The notes beneath the pieces were generated by a model, which was given only the letters and a program-made list of their open reading frames with translations, had not been told where the DNA came from and did no database searches. Below are positions 17,414 through 26,453 of a DNA stretch of 64,000 nt, in pieces; positions within the stretch are counted from its first letter, which is position 1, and each line of letters begins with the position of its first letter. The DNA is from Alteribacter populi (GTDB lineage: Bacteria > Bacillota > Bacilli > Bacillales > Salisediminibacteriaceae), in the NCBI RefSeq assembly GCF_002352765.1, contig NZ_KZ293963.1, positions 1,262,368 to 1,326,367 of the forward strand. The letters run 5' to 3'. Both the position numbers and the translations under genes were made by a program.

Positions 17414-17641
17414 ATGAGTTGGTTATTTTTTGTATTATTGATTGTAATTGGATTCCTACTGTTTGTTAATGGATTGAAGAACAAATCTCAAATATTATTA
17501 TCTTTTGGTGGCGGAGCGTTAATAATACCAATCCTCTATTTTAGCGGTGTTAAAAATTGGTTTGTTCTATTGCCATTAGTCCCGGCAATTTCATTGGTAA
17601 TCTCACATCTCGTAATGAAAAAGTTAAATACCGCTACTTGA
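17414..17641 (+). CDS. Small two-helix membrane protein
   Basis: A 75-residue hydrophobic protein with an N-terminal helix (WLFFVLLIVIGFLLFVNGL), a second glycine-rich hydrophobic segment and a third around WFVLLPLVPAISLVISHLVM. ATG 17414 follows GGTGGTGAG; the longer upstream frame has no RBS. Family not recognised. Same strand as the AraC regulator ~230 bp upstream. Confidence 0.6.
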   Translation: MSWLFFVLLIVIGFLLFVNGLKNKSQILLSFGGGALIIPILYFSGVKNWFVLLPLVPAISLVISHLVMKKLNTAT

Positions 17642-17707
17642 GCAAACGGGCTCTCCACAGCATCGGAACTACTTATTCTAATGGCAAGGACTTTCCGATG
17701 GTATGAC

Positions 17708-17863
17708 TCTCCGTCCATATTGCTTTATATAAAAGAAAAGACGACTTTGACAAAGCAATTTCAGCATTTCAAGATGCAAATCTTGACATAAAAGTAATCA
17801 AGGAAGAAACCTCATGTACTAAAGATACTTTTACGGCTAGTAAGAAGCCTCTCCAGAAGTAAG
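17708..17863 (+). pseudogene. Small gene remnant
   Basis: Frame LSVHIALYKRKDDFDKAISA followed by FQDANLDIKVIKEE and a stop at 17863. Protein-like and lysine-rich but without start codon or RBS; probably the 3' end of a lost gene. Sequence from here to 18130 shows nothing else. Confidence 0.3.
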
Positions 17864-18140
17864 AATAGAGCTCTCGATAAATTAATTTAAAAGACGTCTA
17901 ATAATTCAGATACGGGGCTGTTTTTGGAGGGAAAACGTTAGACATTATTCTAAATAACACTACAATTAGCATGCGAAAACGCTTGGATATTAAATTAACG
18001 GGTTCACTTGTGGGATGCAAAACCGCAAATCGCAGAGCAAATCACATTATTATTTACCAATAAATAAGGGCATGGAGTTCTATATTCATGCCCTTACTTT
18101 TCTATTTGCTTGTTGAACTAGACGTTTCAATAAACTTAAT

Positions 18141-18393
18141 TAGGGATTGCTGAATTTATAAACATGGCTTCGCTAATGGCGGGGTTTTCTGCTGCTCCTG
18201 CGGTTCTTCGTCGCAAGAAAAGCCATTGTTGCTTTTCCTGCTGGCCATTGCAGCAGCACCCCGTAGCTATTCCCATGTTTATCTCAAAATCAGGTGTTGG
18301 CAAAAGGAGCGTTATTTCCTTACAGATTCTCTCCATGAGAAAGAGTATACCCTCTTGCCATGTAGGCGTATGCTACTTATTCAGTAGCCTCTA
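18141..18393 (-). mobile_element. MITE family B, copy 1
   Basis: A 253-bp element bounded by TAGGGATTGCTGAAT and its partner ATTCAGTAGCCTCTA, imperfect terminal inverted repeats. The interior (GTAGCATACGCCTACATGGCAAG..., read on the minus strand) is shared with the copies at 54082-54399 and 56176-56387. AATTA occurs on both edges. No transposase is encoded, so it is a non-autonomous element. Confidence 0.75.
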
Positions 18394-18474
18394 ATTACCC
18401 ATAGGGTTTTCTTTTGTATCCACAGTTAATCTACTCCTACTCGTATACACGCTCTATACTTCATTTGAGTTCCA

Positions 18475-18852
18475 CTAAATAAAAAACATCATAACAGTTC
18501 CGATAATTGTTAGGGCAATCAGGTGATACCCAACAGCTATGAAATAGATAGATACAGGTTTTGTACTGTTTGTTCCTAACCCAAATATAAAATCTTTTGC
18601 ATAGGCAAGAGCTACTATTATTCCTACTCCCCCACCCATTAATGCTCCATCCATTAATGTTTCTGCGTGTGATAATTGAAGTACAGCGTACAAAATAATA
18701 GAGGTTAATAATGTAACTAAAGTGAGCATTCCGTAATTGGGTTGTTCTGGCTTAATATTTAATAATTTTACCCATCGATTTCCTAATACTGAATAATATA
18801 TCATCCCACTTACCATATATAATACTACTCCAATTATGATAGCTAAAATCAA
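18475..18852 (-). CDS. DUF1761 membrane protein
   Basis: A 125-residue integral membrane protein with four hydrophobic segments. The N-terminal GMIYYSVLGNRWVKLL pattern (small residue, YYS, G-x-x-W) is the DUF1761 hallmark. Function unknown in the family. The start is a TTG at 18852, eight bases after GGAGGG; no ATG fits. It is monocistronic and lies between two MITE copies. Confidence 0.8.
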   Translation of the reverse strand: MILAIIIGVVLYMVSGMIYYSVLGNRWVKLLNIKPEQPNYGMLTLVTLLTSIILYAVLQLSHAETLMDGALMGGGVGIIVALAYAKDFIFGLGTNSTKPVSIYFIAVGYHLIALTIIGTVMMFFI

Positions 18853-19038
18853 ACAACACCCTCCTTTCTCTTTTTACTAGTATACAAATTCAAAGGGTAC
18901 TCCCAAGCTGCCTCTACACCAACCACCGAAGGAAATTCACTACTGAAATTATACCATTTTTTACTACGTTGCTTCTATCCTATCCTAGAGATAAATTACA
19001 TAAATGTCCGTTAAATCGAAGCTAAAGGTATTTCCTTA

Positions 19039-19379
19039 AATGATTATCCCCTTTGCTCAGAATTATGAAGGCATGAGACATGTTTACTTTTTCACTTTTA
19101 ATTATGGCTCTTTTCGTATGTATTGTTGCTTTTAATCTTCGCAGCTGAAATAAACTGCGACATAACCTACCGCTTCGGAAATACACTACGCTTTCCGCGG
19201 AAAGCGACTGTCCGGAGCAGAAATTAATCTACTTCTATGTCGCAGTTTATATTTTGTGTCAAGAACAACAATCTTTTAGAAAACAGCCTTACTTATAAAG
19301 GCCCGAAGACACCACGACACTTCTGCGGAAGTATAATATGCTTCTAATATGAATAATTTCTGAGCTAATGACATACTCA
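19039..19379 (+). mobile_element. MITE family A, copy 1
   Basis: A 341-bp element from AATGATTATCCCC to GACATACTCA, flanked by the 10-bp direct repeat TATTTCCTTA (19029-19038 and 19380-19389), a convincing target-site duplication. Ends are imperfect inverted repeats sharing a GCTCAGAA core. Inside, AAACTGCGACATA and its complement TATGTCGCAGTTT bracket a module with GGAAATACACTACGCTTTCC. Near-identical copies are at 26454-27284 and 59681-60025. No coding capacity. Confidence 0.85.
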
Positions 19380-19764
19380 TATTTCCTTATTCAAAATAGC
19401 TAAAAACATTGATTTTACAACCAATAGAAGATGACCAAATCGTGCGCGAGTTAGCCTTAGTTAGTTTCTCTCTCCCTAACAGAACTCGTTAATCATTTAT
19501 CAGAACCTTTTCTTCATTGAAAGTTTAGTTCCTGTTTATCCATGTAAATATAGACAAATGGAGGAAACGTAGGGTCGTGGGTGTGAAAAACTTTAGCATT
19601 CGACCTACAATAATGGAAACAACCACCTTGTTTAATCACCCTAATTTAACCTCATATTAATTAATGTTTGAAGTAAGGATTATTTCAAACAAAATGACTC
19701 CGATGGCGAATTGGTTAACGAATTCGTCCATTCAAGCAACTACAACCGATAAGGGGATGTTTAC

Positions 19765-19908
19765 ATGTTTGGTATGGGACAAAACAACCGTAATCGTAAC
19801 GGTCTAATGCGGTCACTCGTAGGCCTTGGCGTAGGGGCAGCTGCTGTCGGTTTAATGAGACGGCGCAATAACGGAAACCAACGATCACGGAACCACTCTC
19901 GCCGTTAA
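19765..19908 (+). CDS. Small basic protein (DUF3918/YrzQ-like)
   Basis: A 47-residue protein MFGMGQNNRNRNGLMRSLVG then LGVGAAAVGLMRRRNNGN and a basic tail. One short glycine/alanine hydrophobic helix sits between Asn/Arg-rich ends, a layout seen in small DUF3918/YrzQ-like Bacillus proteins. An AAGGGG RBS precedes ATG, and a strong terminator follows 13 nt after the stop. Function unknown. Confidence 0.6.
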   Translation: MFGMGQNNRNRNGLMRSLVGLGVGAAAVGLMRRRNNGNQRSRNHSRR

Positions 19909-19923
19909 CCACATCGAAAGTTT

Positions 19924-19967
19924 AGAACAGCTTACCTTAGATAAGCTGTTCCCCCCCCCCCTTTTTT
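19924..19967 (+). terminator. Terminator with C11 tract
   Basis: GAACAGCTTA / TAAGCTGTTC hairpin followed by a run of 11 C and then six T residues. The C homopolymer between stem and T-tract is unusual and slippage-prone. Confidence 0.7.
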
Positions 19968-20097
19968 AAGCTAATTGTGCGTGTATAAGCACATGTGTCA
20001 ATAACTCCCGGTTTAGCACAGCGTACTCTTCCTGATTAAAGTAAAAACGCTTGAGGAGTAACCCTCAAGCGCCTTCGTATTGTTCATTTCCCTGATC

Positions 20098-20466
20098 TTA
20101 TCGTTGAGGAGAAGGATCTTTAGAAGAAAGGACGGAGTTTAACACAAATCTGTGGAAGAACCATTCACCGCCTCCAATGACTAAAGAGGTTATGAAAGCA
20201 ATGAAAAACGGTACACCCCCGCTATAAATCATCGAGCCAATTAACCAAATGGCTACCGTTATTAATCCTATATCAGCAATAGTCGCGACAACGTTGTTTG
20301 ACACCCGCAAAATTCCTAAATCCCCTACAACATAACTCAAGCCTACAATGATCAGAGTTAACCCAAATGTAGTCCCTCCGTCGTAACCATAAAATCCTGT
20401 CATGATAATGAAAAGAGCAGAGGCGATGATCATTAACTTTATACTAAGCGCTGTTACGTGGTTAAT
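20098..20466 (-). CDS. DUF2512 (YndM-like) membrane protein, non-ATG start
   Basis: Four-helix membrane protein of the YndM/DUF2512 family, recognised by GLSYVVGDLGILRVSNNVVATI and ADIGLITVAIWLIG. The first ATG (20433) would cut into the first helix. In-frame sequence continues upstream (INHVTALSIKL) to an ATT codon at 20466 that sits nine bases after GGGAGG, where relatives normally have M-K-H-V-x-A-L. So either ATT is used as a rare start, or the normal ATG was lost by mutation. Length from ATT is 122 aa. Function of the family is unknown. Confidence 0.7.
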   Translation of the reverse strand: MNHVTALSIKLMIIASALFIIMTGFYGYDGGTTFGLTLIIVGLSYVVGDLGILRVSNNVVATIADIGLITVAIWLIGSMIYSGGVPFFIAFITSLVIGGGEWFFHRFVLNSVLSSKDPSPQR

Positions 20467-20746
20467 TTTAAAAAACCTCCCTTAAACATTTTCTTGAGTA
20501 TAGTGTGCTCCACTTTCGATGTATTTAATTACGGTGTCAGTTTGTATTTGCTCTCTTTTACTAATTCAGGCTGTTGGTAGTTAATTGTATAGGGCTTGCT
20601 TTAGATCATTTTAAAAGTCCACTATCCAGAATTGATAAAACTAAAATCCCCTTATCTGGAGGATTCATTGGTTATTACACAACACCATTGGAGACCATAA
20701 CGTCTAAGATACAATCCGATAAGAATTAAAATTTAAGGAGAGAAAT

Positions 20747-22132
20747 ATGATACCATCCGACCACTATCGTAAAGAAAAAGACACTTTGGGTGAAATAATG
20801 GTTCCTCAAGCAGCTTATTATGGGGCCCAAACCCAACGTGCTGTTGGAAATTTTCAAGTTAGCGGAATGCGCTTACCTCGGTCGTTTATTAGAGCACAAG
20901 GAATCATTAAAGCTTCGGCAGCAGAAGCAAACATGGCATTAGGTATGCTTCCTATCGAGATGGGAAAGGCCATTTTAGAGGCGTCTGAAGAAGTCATCCA
21001 AGGTCGTTGGGATGACCATTTTGTAGTTGATGTGTACCAAGCTGGAGCTGGGACAGCACAAAATATGAATGCCAATGAAATCATTGCGAATCGAGCATCA
21101 GAAATCGTAGGCGGTTCTTTAGATACTCATCTCATTCATCCTAATGATCACGTAAACATGTCACAATCAACAAACGATACCTTTCATGCTGCGATCAATA
21201 TCTCAGCTACAGAAAATATCGTTCAAAGGCTGCTCCCTGCCATATTGCAACTACAACAGGAACTTGACAAAAAATCGGAAGCGTTCATGCCCATATTGAA
21301 ATCCGGAAGAACTCATTTACACGATGCCGTACCCATGCGATTGGGACAAGAATTCTCGGGATATGCGGGAACTATTAATGCCATTTACCATCAGATCGAA
21401 GAGACTACCCAAGCATTGTATGAAATTGGCTTAGGTGGCAATGCAACTGGAACGAAGATCAACTCACATCCGGCCTATACTCCAAAAGTTATTACTAACG
21501 TTTGTAATCGTACAAAACTACCTTTTCGAGAACCAGCGAACCTCTTTACATTTATGCAAAATACAAGTGCCCCGATACGGACCATGCTGGCACTAAAAGA
21601 GTTGGCCATTCATTTAATTAAAATTACAAGTGATTTGCGATTACTAACCTCAGGCCCAAGAACAGGGTTAGCTGAAATCACCCTCCCCTCTGTTCAACCT
21701 GGCTCCACGATTATGCCTGGGAAAGTAAATCCAGCTATTTTAGAAATGGTGCATATGGTGTGCTGCCAAGTTATCGGTTATGAAGCAGCAATAGCTACAG
21801 CGGGGATAGCAAGTCAGTTAGAAATTAATGTGATGATGCCGGTGATCGCTTACACTTTGCTACAATCCATCGAAATACTGTCAAATGCGATTCCAACGCT
21901 TGTATCGAAATGTATTACAGGCATTCAAGCAAATGAACAAATCTGCAAAAATTGGATGGACTCCAGTCTTTCATTGGTTACTGCACTAAGTCCAATTTTA
22001 GGATACGACCTCGCTTCGCAAGTTGGAAAACAAGCTGATGAAGAAGACAAAACCTTAATACAAATCCTTCAAGAAAAAGGTCTGCTAACAAAAGAAATTG
22101 AACAAGCATTAAAGCCTGAAGGGATGGTTTAG
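20747..22132 (+). CDS. Aspartase/fumarase-superfamily lyase
   Basis: A 461-residue class II fumarase/aspartate ammonia-lyase family enzyme, catalysing reversible elimination to fumarate. Family motifs are AGAGTAQNMNANEI, HPNDHVNMSQSTNDTFH, SGRTHLHDAVPMRLGQEF and the signature loop GSTIMPGKVNP. The catalytic first Ser of the loop is kept, the second (usually Ser) is Thr. AGAGT and DAVPMRLGQEF favour aspartase over fumarase, but the substrate is not certain. An AAGGAGAG RBS precedes ATG. A hairpin at 22312-22336 lies 180 bp downstream. Monocistronic. Confidence 0.85.
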   Translation: MIPSDHYRKEKDTLGEIMVPQAAYYGAQTQRAVGNFQVSGMRLPRSFIRAQGIIKASAAEANMALGMLPIEMGKAILEASEEVIQGRWDDHFVVDVYQAGAGTAQNMNANEIIANRASEIVGGSLDTHLIHPNDHVNMSQSTNDTFHAAINISATENIVQRLLPAILQLQQELDKKSEAFMPILKSGRTHLHDAVPMRLGQEFSGYAGTINAIYHQIEETTQALYEIGLGGNATGTKINSHPAYTPKVITNVCNRTKLPFREPANLFTFMQNTSAPIRTMLALKELAIHLIKITSDLRLLTSGPRTGLAEITLPSVQPGSTIMPGKVNPAILEMVHMVCCQVIGYEAAIATAGIASQLEINVMMPVIAYTLLQSIEILSNAIPTLVSKCITGIQANEQICKNWMDSSLSLVTALSPILGYDLASQVGKQADEEDKTLIQILQEKGLLTKEIEQALKPEGMV

Positions 22133-22654
22133 CCATTTAACGCAAATGTTAATCCTGTTTGTTGATTTTTTGCCTCAGCTTTCTAATTCCCATAGGGTAC
22201 TACTTTGAGCTAATAACAAAACGCCCTACATTAGAAACCCTCCCATATATAGTCGATTGACTCCTTCAAAAGTACGACAGTTCACCCATTCTAACATTCC
22301 CAAGATTTCACACCCTGTAATCGTTATTGCAGGGTATTGAGTAATCGGTCTAAAGTAAAATTTATAAATCAGTGTTTAGTTTTGTATACAAATTAACGAT
22401 CATTTCTATTTGTTTCCTTCGTATTAAGAATACGGCCAAATAGATAACATAGTCACCCTCGTACCTGGATACACCGTCAAAACTTTTTTATTCAACACGA
22501 AACCTATACTTTTAAATTGCTATAACCCCCTTTTTAAATAGTACTATTTTACGAATTTTTAAAATAATCAGACAAAAATTTGAACGCTACATAACTCTGT
22601 GACAAAATATACATTACACAAGGCCTTGTGAATATAAAATGAAAGTGTGATTAA
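22133..22654. other. Gene-free region
   Basis: About 520 bp, AT-rich. A CCCTGTAAT...ATTGCAGGG hairpin at 22312-22336 may stop transcription of the lyase gene although it lacks a T-tract. The rest presumably carries the promoter of the M64 protease gene; I see no gene. Confidence 0.4.
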
Positions 22655-25087
22655 ATGTATGTGAAAAAACATTCATTTCCTGCCATGATAGGTCTTATCA
22701 TTGTACTCCTCCTGCCGAGTATGAACTTCGCTGCTGCACAAGAAGGAGAAGAACAACACCTTGAGGTAGGTGATGTAAACATTATCCCACTCCAGGTTTC
22801 TGGTCCTCCCGAGGAACGGCTTAATCTGGTAATTTTTGGCGACGGCTACACCGCCGATGAGATGGACAAGTTCCACGAAGATGTCGACAGAAACCAAAAC
22901 GTTCAGTGGAGCGTTGAACCGTTCCGCAGCTACCGCAACTACTTCAACGTGTACATGATCGAAAGTCCTTCAAATGATTCCGGTATCAGCTGTGATCCCG
23001 ACGATGGGAATATCAGGCGTGACACAGTCTTCAATCTACAGTTTGCAAATAACTGTCCTGCAGACGAACTCGCGCGCGGCATCACGTATGGATCCGGCGG
23101 AGCACAAGCTCGCACTAGTATAATCGAGGATTACGTGGCACCAGAGCTTGGCATTTCTGCCAACGCACAGAACATCCAGACGTTAGTGCTCGCCAACACT
23201 TTCACATATGGTGGCATCGGCGGCGTCCACGCCACAACTTCCGGCGGGAGCCCTCAAGGACCACTCGTCTCTCTGCACGAGCTAGGGCACTCCTTAGGCA
23301 ACCTTCAAGACGAGTATCCCTACTGGGATCGTGGAGTTCCTGGTGCTGCCCACCCGGATGAAGAGCCAAGCTCCATTCATCATACTCGCATGACGTCAGA
23401 AGAGATGATCGAAAATGAAGCCAAGTGGTGGCGCTGGCTAGGTGAAGAGAGCGAATCTGGCGGTATCATTCGTGCCGCTGACCCCGATGGCTACGAGAGC
23501 GGGTTGTATAACAGCTCTAACGTTTGGCGTCCTAGCGAACACTCGATGATGAGGCATACTGGCTTCTACTTCGATCAGGTCAGTCGAGAACACATGACCC
23601 AACGTATTACTGGAATGCGTAACGCCAGTGAGATGCCAATGTCCTCCACACCTGAGGGAGAGGTTGGCACCGAAGATGTTCTCTGGATCGAGACGATGCA
23701 GCCAAGGTTCCACGTGCTAGATGTGACCTGGGAGATTAATGGCGAGGAAATATCAGATACGCACAATCGTCGCCACTTAGAGCTCGCAAGCCTAGAGCTG
23801 GAGAACGGTGACACTGTCATAGCGACGGTGCAGGACCAAACAGATTTTGTACGCGACCCGTACTACCTCGAAGGTCCGAGAATGACCCAGACTAGGGAGT
23901 GGACAGTAGGTGAGCCTCTTCCAGAGGTGGAGGTAGATGTAAAATTCACCAACTATACATCAACGGAGCGTGCCCTTGCATACAACGAGGTAGTCTTTGT
24001 CCAAACCGCCAATCCGAACGATAGGGTGCTTAACGTTACTTGGAAACTAAACGGAGAGGAAATAGTAGACGCACACAACAGCCGTCTCCTTAACCTCGGA
24101 GAATTGGATTTGCCCGAGGATAGCTCTGAGCTGGCCGTAACTGTGACCGACCCAGATGATCCAGACGTTGATGCGGACACGATTAGCTGGACGGTAGATA
24201 ATGGTTTCCCAGCAGCACCTAGGACACTGTCTGATCCAATCACTACGCTGTCAGGTGATGGCGAACACAACGTGTACTTCAACGAGTTCAACATGCTCCT
24301 TGAGCCTGAGGACGACCAGCCTGGGTTTGTTGTGGGTGAGCTTCGACTTAATGGTCAAGGCTGGTACAACTACTTCGGATTTCCTGAGGAACCCGAAGGT
24401 ACACCGTTCAAGCTCTCACACTCTGGTACCGATGTGAAAGCACTGACATACGGCAACCTCGGCACTGGAGGACTGTCGAAAGCAACATTTGAGCAGTCCT
24501 TTGGTCAGGACGACCCAGGAGGCGCATTCGTCCCTGGATTTGGTACACACTCCATTGAGCACCGGGCCATCGATGCAGCAGGTAACATCGGTGATGCCGA
24601 AGCGTTCCAAGCGACCGTTCTACCAGGAGAATCACCTGCTTGCACGGATACGATCACCGGCAACCATAACGGCGGTCTAACCGTCACCGAGGGAGTGACC
24701 TGCCTTGATGACACTCAAATACGCGGTGGTCTCACGGTAGAGAACGGAGCTGCGGTAGTGGTATCAGATAGCTCGATCAATGGCGGCCTTCGTTCCGAAA
24801 ATGCAAGTGTAGTACAGATATTCGGAACGGACGTAAATGGAAAATCACAAATCACTGGAACTTCAAACGATGTGACTTTAGCTGGGAACTCATTTAATGG
24901 CGGTCTCACTCTTTCCGATAACATTCAAATTTCTGCGAATGAGCAGTTCGGCGAGTACGGACCGATCCTGTCAGGTAACTCAGTCAACGGTCCATTAGCG
25001 TGCGCCGGTAATAGTGCCGATGTCACCGACTTCGAAGCTGCTAATGTCGTTGATGGTCCTACAACTGGTGAGTGCACAGGTATGTAA
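22655..25087 (+). CDS. Secreted M64 (IgA-type) metallopeptidase with actinobacterial-type C-terminal repeats
   Basis: An 810-residue exported protein. Residues 1-28 form a signal peptide ending AAAQ. Residues ~40-330 are the M64 peptidase domain, with FGDGYTADEM near the start and the zinc site HELGHSLGNLQDEY at about residue 207. Two FxxV-x-WxxNGEEI..H..R repeats (~345-500) follow. The final ~150 residues contain GLTV..GV.CLDDTQIRGGL-type repeats ending GPLACAGN...TGEC, a right-handed repeat tail I associate with secreted Streptomyces proteins. GC content and codon choice (many C/G third bases) differ clearly from neighbours, pointing to horizontal gain, probably from actinobacteria. The RBS is weak (GAAAGTG). 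The substrate is unknown. Confidence 0.85.
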   Translation: MYVKKHSFPAMIGLIIVLLLPSMNFAAAQEGEEQHLEVGDVNIIPLQVSGPPEERLNLVIFGDGYTADEMDKFHEDVDRNQNVQWSVEPFRSYRNYFNVYMIESPSNDSGISCDPDDGNIRRDTVFNLQFANNCPADELARGITYGSGGAQARTSIIEDYVAPELGISANAQNIQTLVLANTFTYGGIGGVHATTSGGSPQGPLVSLHELGHSLGNLQDEYPYWDRGVPGAAHPDEEPSSIHHTRMTSEEMIENEAKWWRWLGEESESGGIIRAADPDGYESGLYNSSNVWRPSEHSMMRHTGFYFDQVSREHMTQRITGMRNASEMPMSSTPEGEVGTEDVLWIETMQPRFHVLDVTWEINGEEISDTHNRRHLELASLELENGDTVIATVQDQTDFVRDPYYLEGPRMTQTREWTVGEPLPEVEVDVKFTNYTSTERALAYNEVVFVQTANPNDRVLNVTWKLNGEEIVDAHNSRLLNLGELDLPEDSSELAVTVTDPDDPDVDADTISWTVDNGFPAAPRTLSDPITTLSGDGEHNVYFNEFNMLLEPEDDQPGFVVGELRLNGQGWYNYFGFPEEPEGTPFKLSHSGTDVKALTYGNLGTGGLSKATFEQSFGQDDPGGAFVPGFGTHSIEHRAIDAAGNIGDAEAFQATVLPGESPACTDTITGNHNGGLTVTEGVTCLDDTQIRGGLTVENGAAVVVSDSSINGGLRSENASVVQIFGTDVNGKSQITGTSNDVTLAGNSFNGGLTLSDNIQISANEQFGEYGPILSGNSVNGPLACAGNSADVTDFEAANVVDGPTTGECTGM

Positions 25088-25112
25088 CGGTCTATTTAAT
25101 GACCAACCTTTG

Positions 25113-25142
25113 TCGGGTGGGGGGATAACGTCCTCCACCCGA
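25113..25142 (+). terminator. GC-rich stem-loop after M64 gene
   Basis: TCGGGTGG / CCACCCGA stem about 25 nt after the stop codon, without a T-tract. Confidence 0.4.
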
Positions 25143-25271
25143 TATTAACTAACTTAAAAGTAAGCATAGTCGAAAAAAGCGAGATGTAGAAACAGGTAAT
25201 TCACAGAAGAAATCGCATGGATTTTCACTACGAAAAGAAATTAGATGCGATTTTTCTCCCGTCCTTTTGCA

Positions 25272-26246
25272 TCACTCTTCAGGCAGGTCGCGTACGAATG
25301 TTTCCAAAAACAGTCGGAAAAATTCACTGTAATCCATTTCTAAAGCAATTAATTGTTTTTTTTCCGCCTCTTCAGGCTTTTCCTCCTCAGGGATTAACCC
25401 ATAGTTTGGCCGGAAATCAGCAATGCTCTCCCCCCGGCCTGGTCCAGTGCTTGTTTCAATATATACTTCCCGCTCAATCATCGTGAACATCTCAGGGTTT
25501 GTTAAATACATAAGCGGTACTATATCATGGATCAATGCTCCATTTAACCCTGGTATAAACTCCTGATAAACCTCATTGTAGAAACTAAACATTAACTGAA
25601 TCGGCTCCTTAATCGATTCCACTGGCGAGTTCTCAATAATATAGTCAATCATCTCTGGTGAAACAAGTGCTTCTCCGGTTACATCTAAAGGAAACACATG
25701 CGTTTCGATGTTTTCAAATACAAATTTTGAGGCAACAGGATCTCCATAAAAATTAGCCTCCGCAGCTGGCGTTACATTGCCCGGTACAAGAAAAGCGCCA
25801 CCCATGATATAGTAATCTTTCACTTGCTCCATTTTCTGTTTTCCAAGCATGTACGCCACCATTAATCCTGTATTTCTGCCAATTTCAACTACAGATACAT
25901 CATCATATAAATCAAACACTTCATAAAGATCCGTAAAATTCGTTAACTGATACCCTAAACCTTCTGGCTCAAAATCGCCTAAACCCTCGACACCGTGGAT
26001 TTCCGGATAAAACTCGACATAAACATCAGAAACCGGTTGATTAGCCCCTCCATAAATAGGGATATCCACGTCTAATATATTTAAAATTGTTGCAATATTC
26101 CTCGTGGCTATTTCGACTTCAATGTTTCCGTAACCGGCTACAATGCCGACTACATTAATGTCTGGATGCAAGACACTATACATAATTGCAAAAGCATCAT
26201 CTACACCTGGGTCTGCAAATAAAAGGACATTTTTCAAAGAACTCAT
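25272..26246 (-). CDS. Nucleoside hydrolase-like protein
   Basis: A 324-residue inosine-uridine preferring nucleoside hydrolase family member, expected to split ribonucleosides into base and ribose. The N-terminal metal site reads ADPGVDDAFAI. The DPG and DD aspartates that bind calcium are present, but the preceding Asp of the usual D-x-DPG is Phe. Other motifs are GGANQPVSD, YIMGGAFLVPGNVTPAAEANFYGDP, and a C-terminal HDIVPLMYL that supplies the last metal-binding Asp. The start at ATG 26246 follows GAGGAAAAGG. No signal peptide. Monocistronic. Confidence 0.87.
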   Translation of the reverse strand: MSSLKNVLLFADPGVDDAFAIMYSVLHPDINVVGIVAGYGNIEVEIATRNIATILNILDVDIPIYGGANQPVSDVYVEFYPEIHGVEGLGDFEPEGLGYQLTNFTDLYEVFDLYDDVSVVEIGRNTGLMVAYMLGKQKMEQVKDYYIMGGAFLVPGNVTPAAEANFYGDPVASKFVFENIETHVFPLDVTGEALVSPEMIDYIIENSPVESIKEPIQLMFSFYNEVYQEFIPGLNGALIHDIVPLMYLTNPEMFTMIEREVYIETSTGPGRGESIADFRPNYGLIPEEEKPEEAEKKQLIALEMDYSEFFRLFLETFVRDLPEE

Positions 26247-26453
26247 TCCTTTTCCTCATTTTTCATAAAAGCCAGATTTCCCACTCATAATTAGTTATGT
26301 TAGGCATTCATGTAATGTTCCACTTTATGTAAACTTGTTAACCATTCATTCGCTTCGAAAACCGAATCCTGCTCTCAAATTTTTAGTCTTATCACGAGTT
26401 CCTATAGGAGATCGCTATACTAAAGTGCTGAGCGACCGGGATCTAAACTTTTA

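Noticed and set aside
19715..19912. Minus-strand frame of 65 residues
   Set aside because: Antisense to the small basic protein gene at 19765-19908, which has RBS and terminator.
23438..24924. Many long antisense frames inside the M64 protease gene
   Set aside because: Typical shadows in GC-rich coding sequence; none has an RBS or recognisable product.
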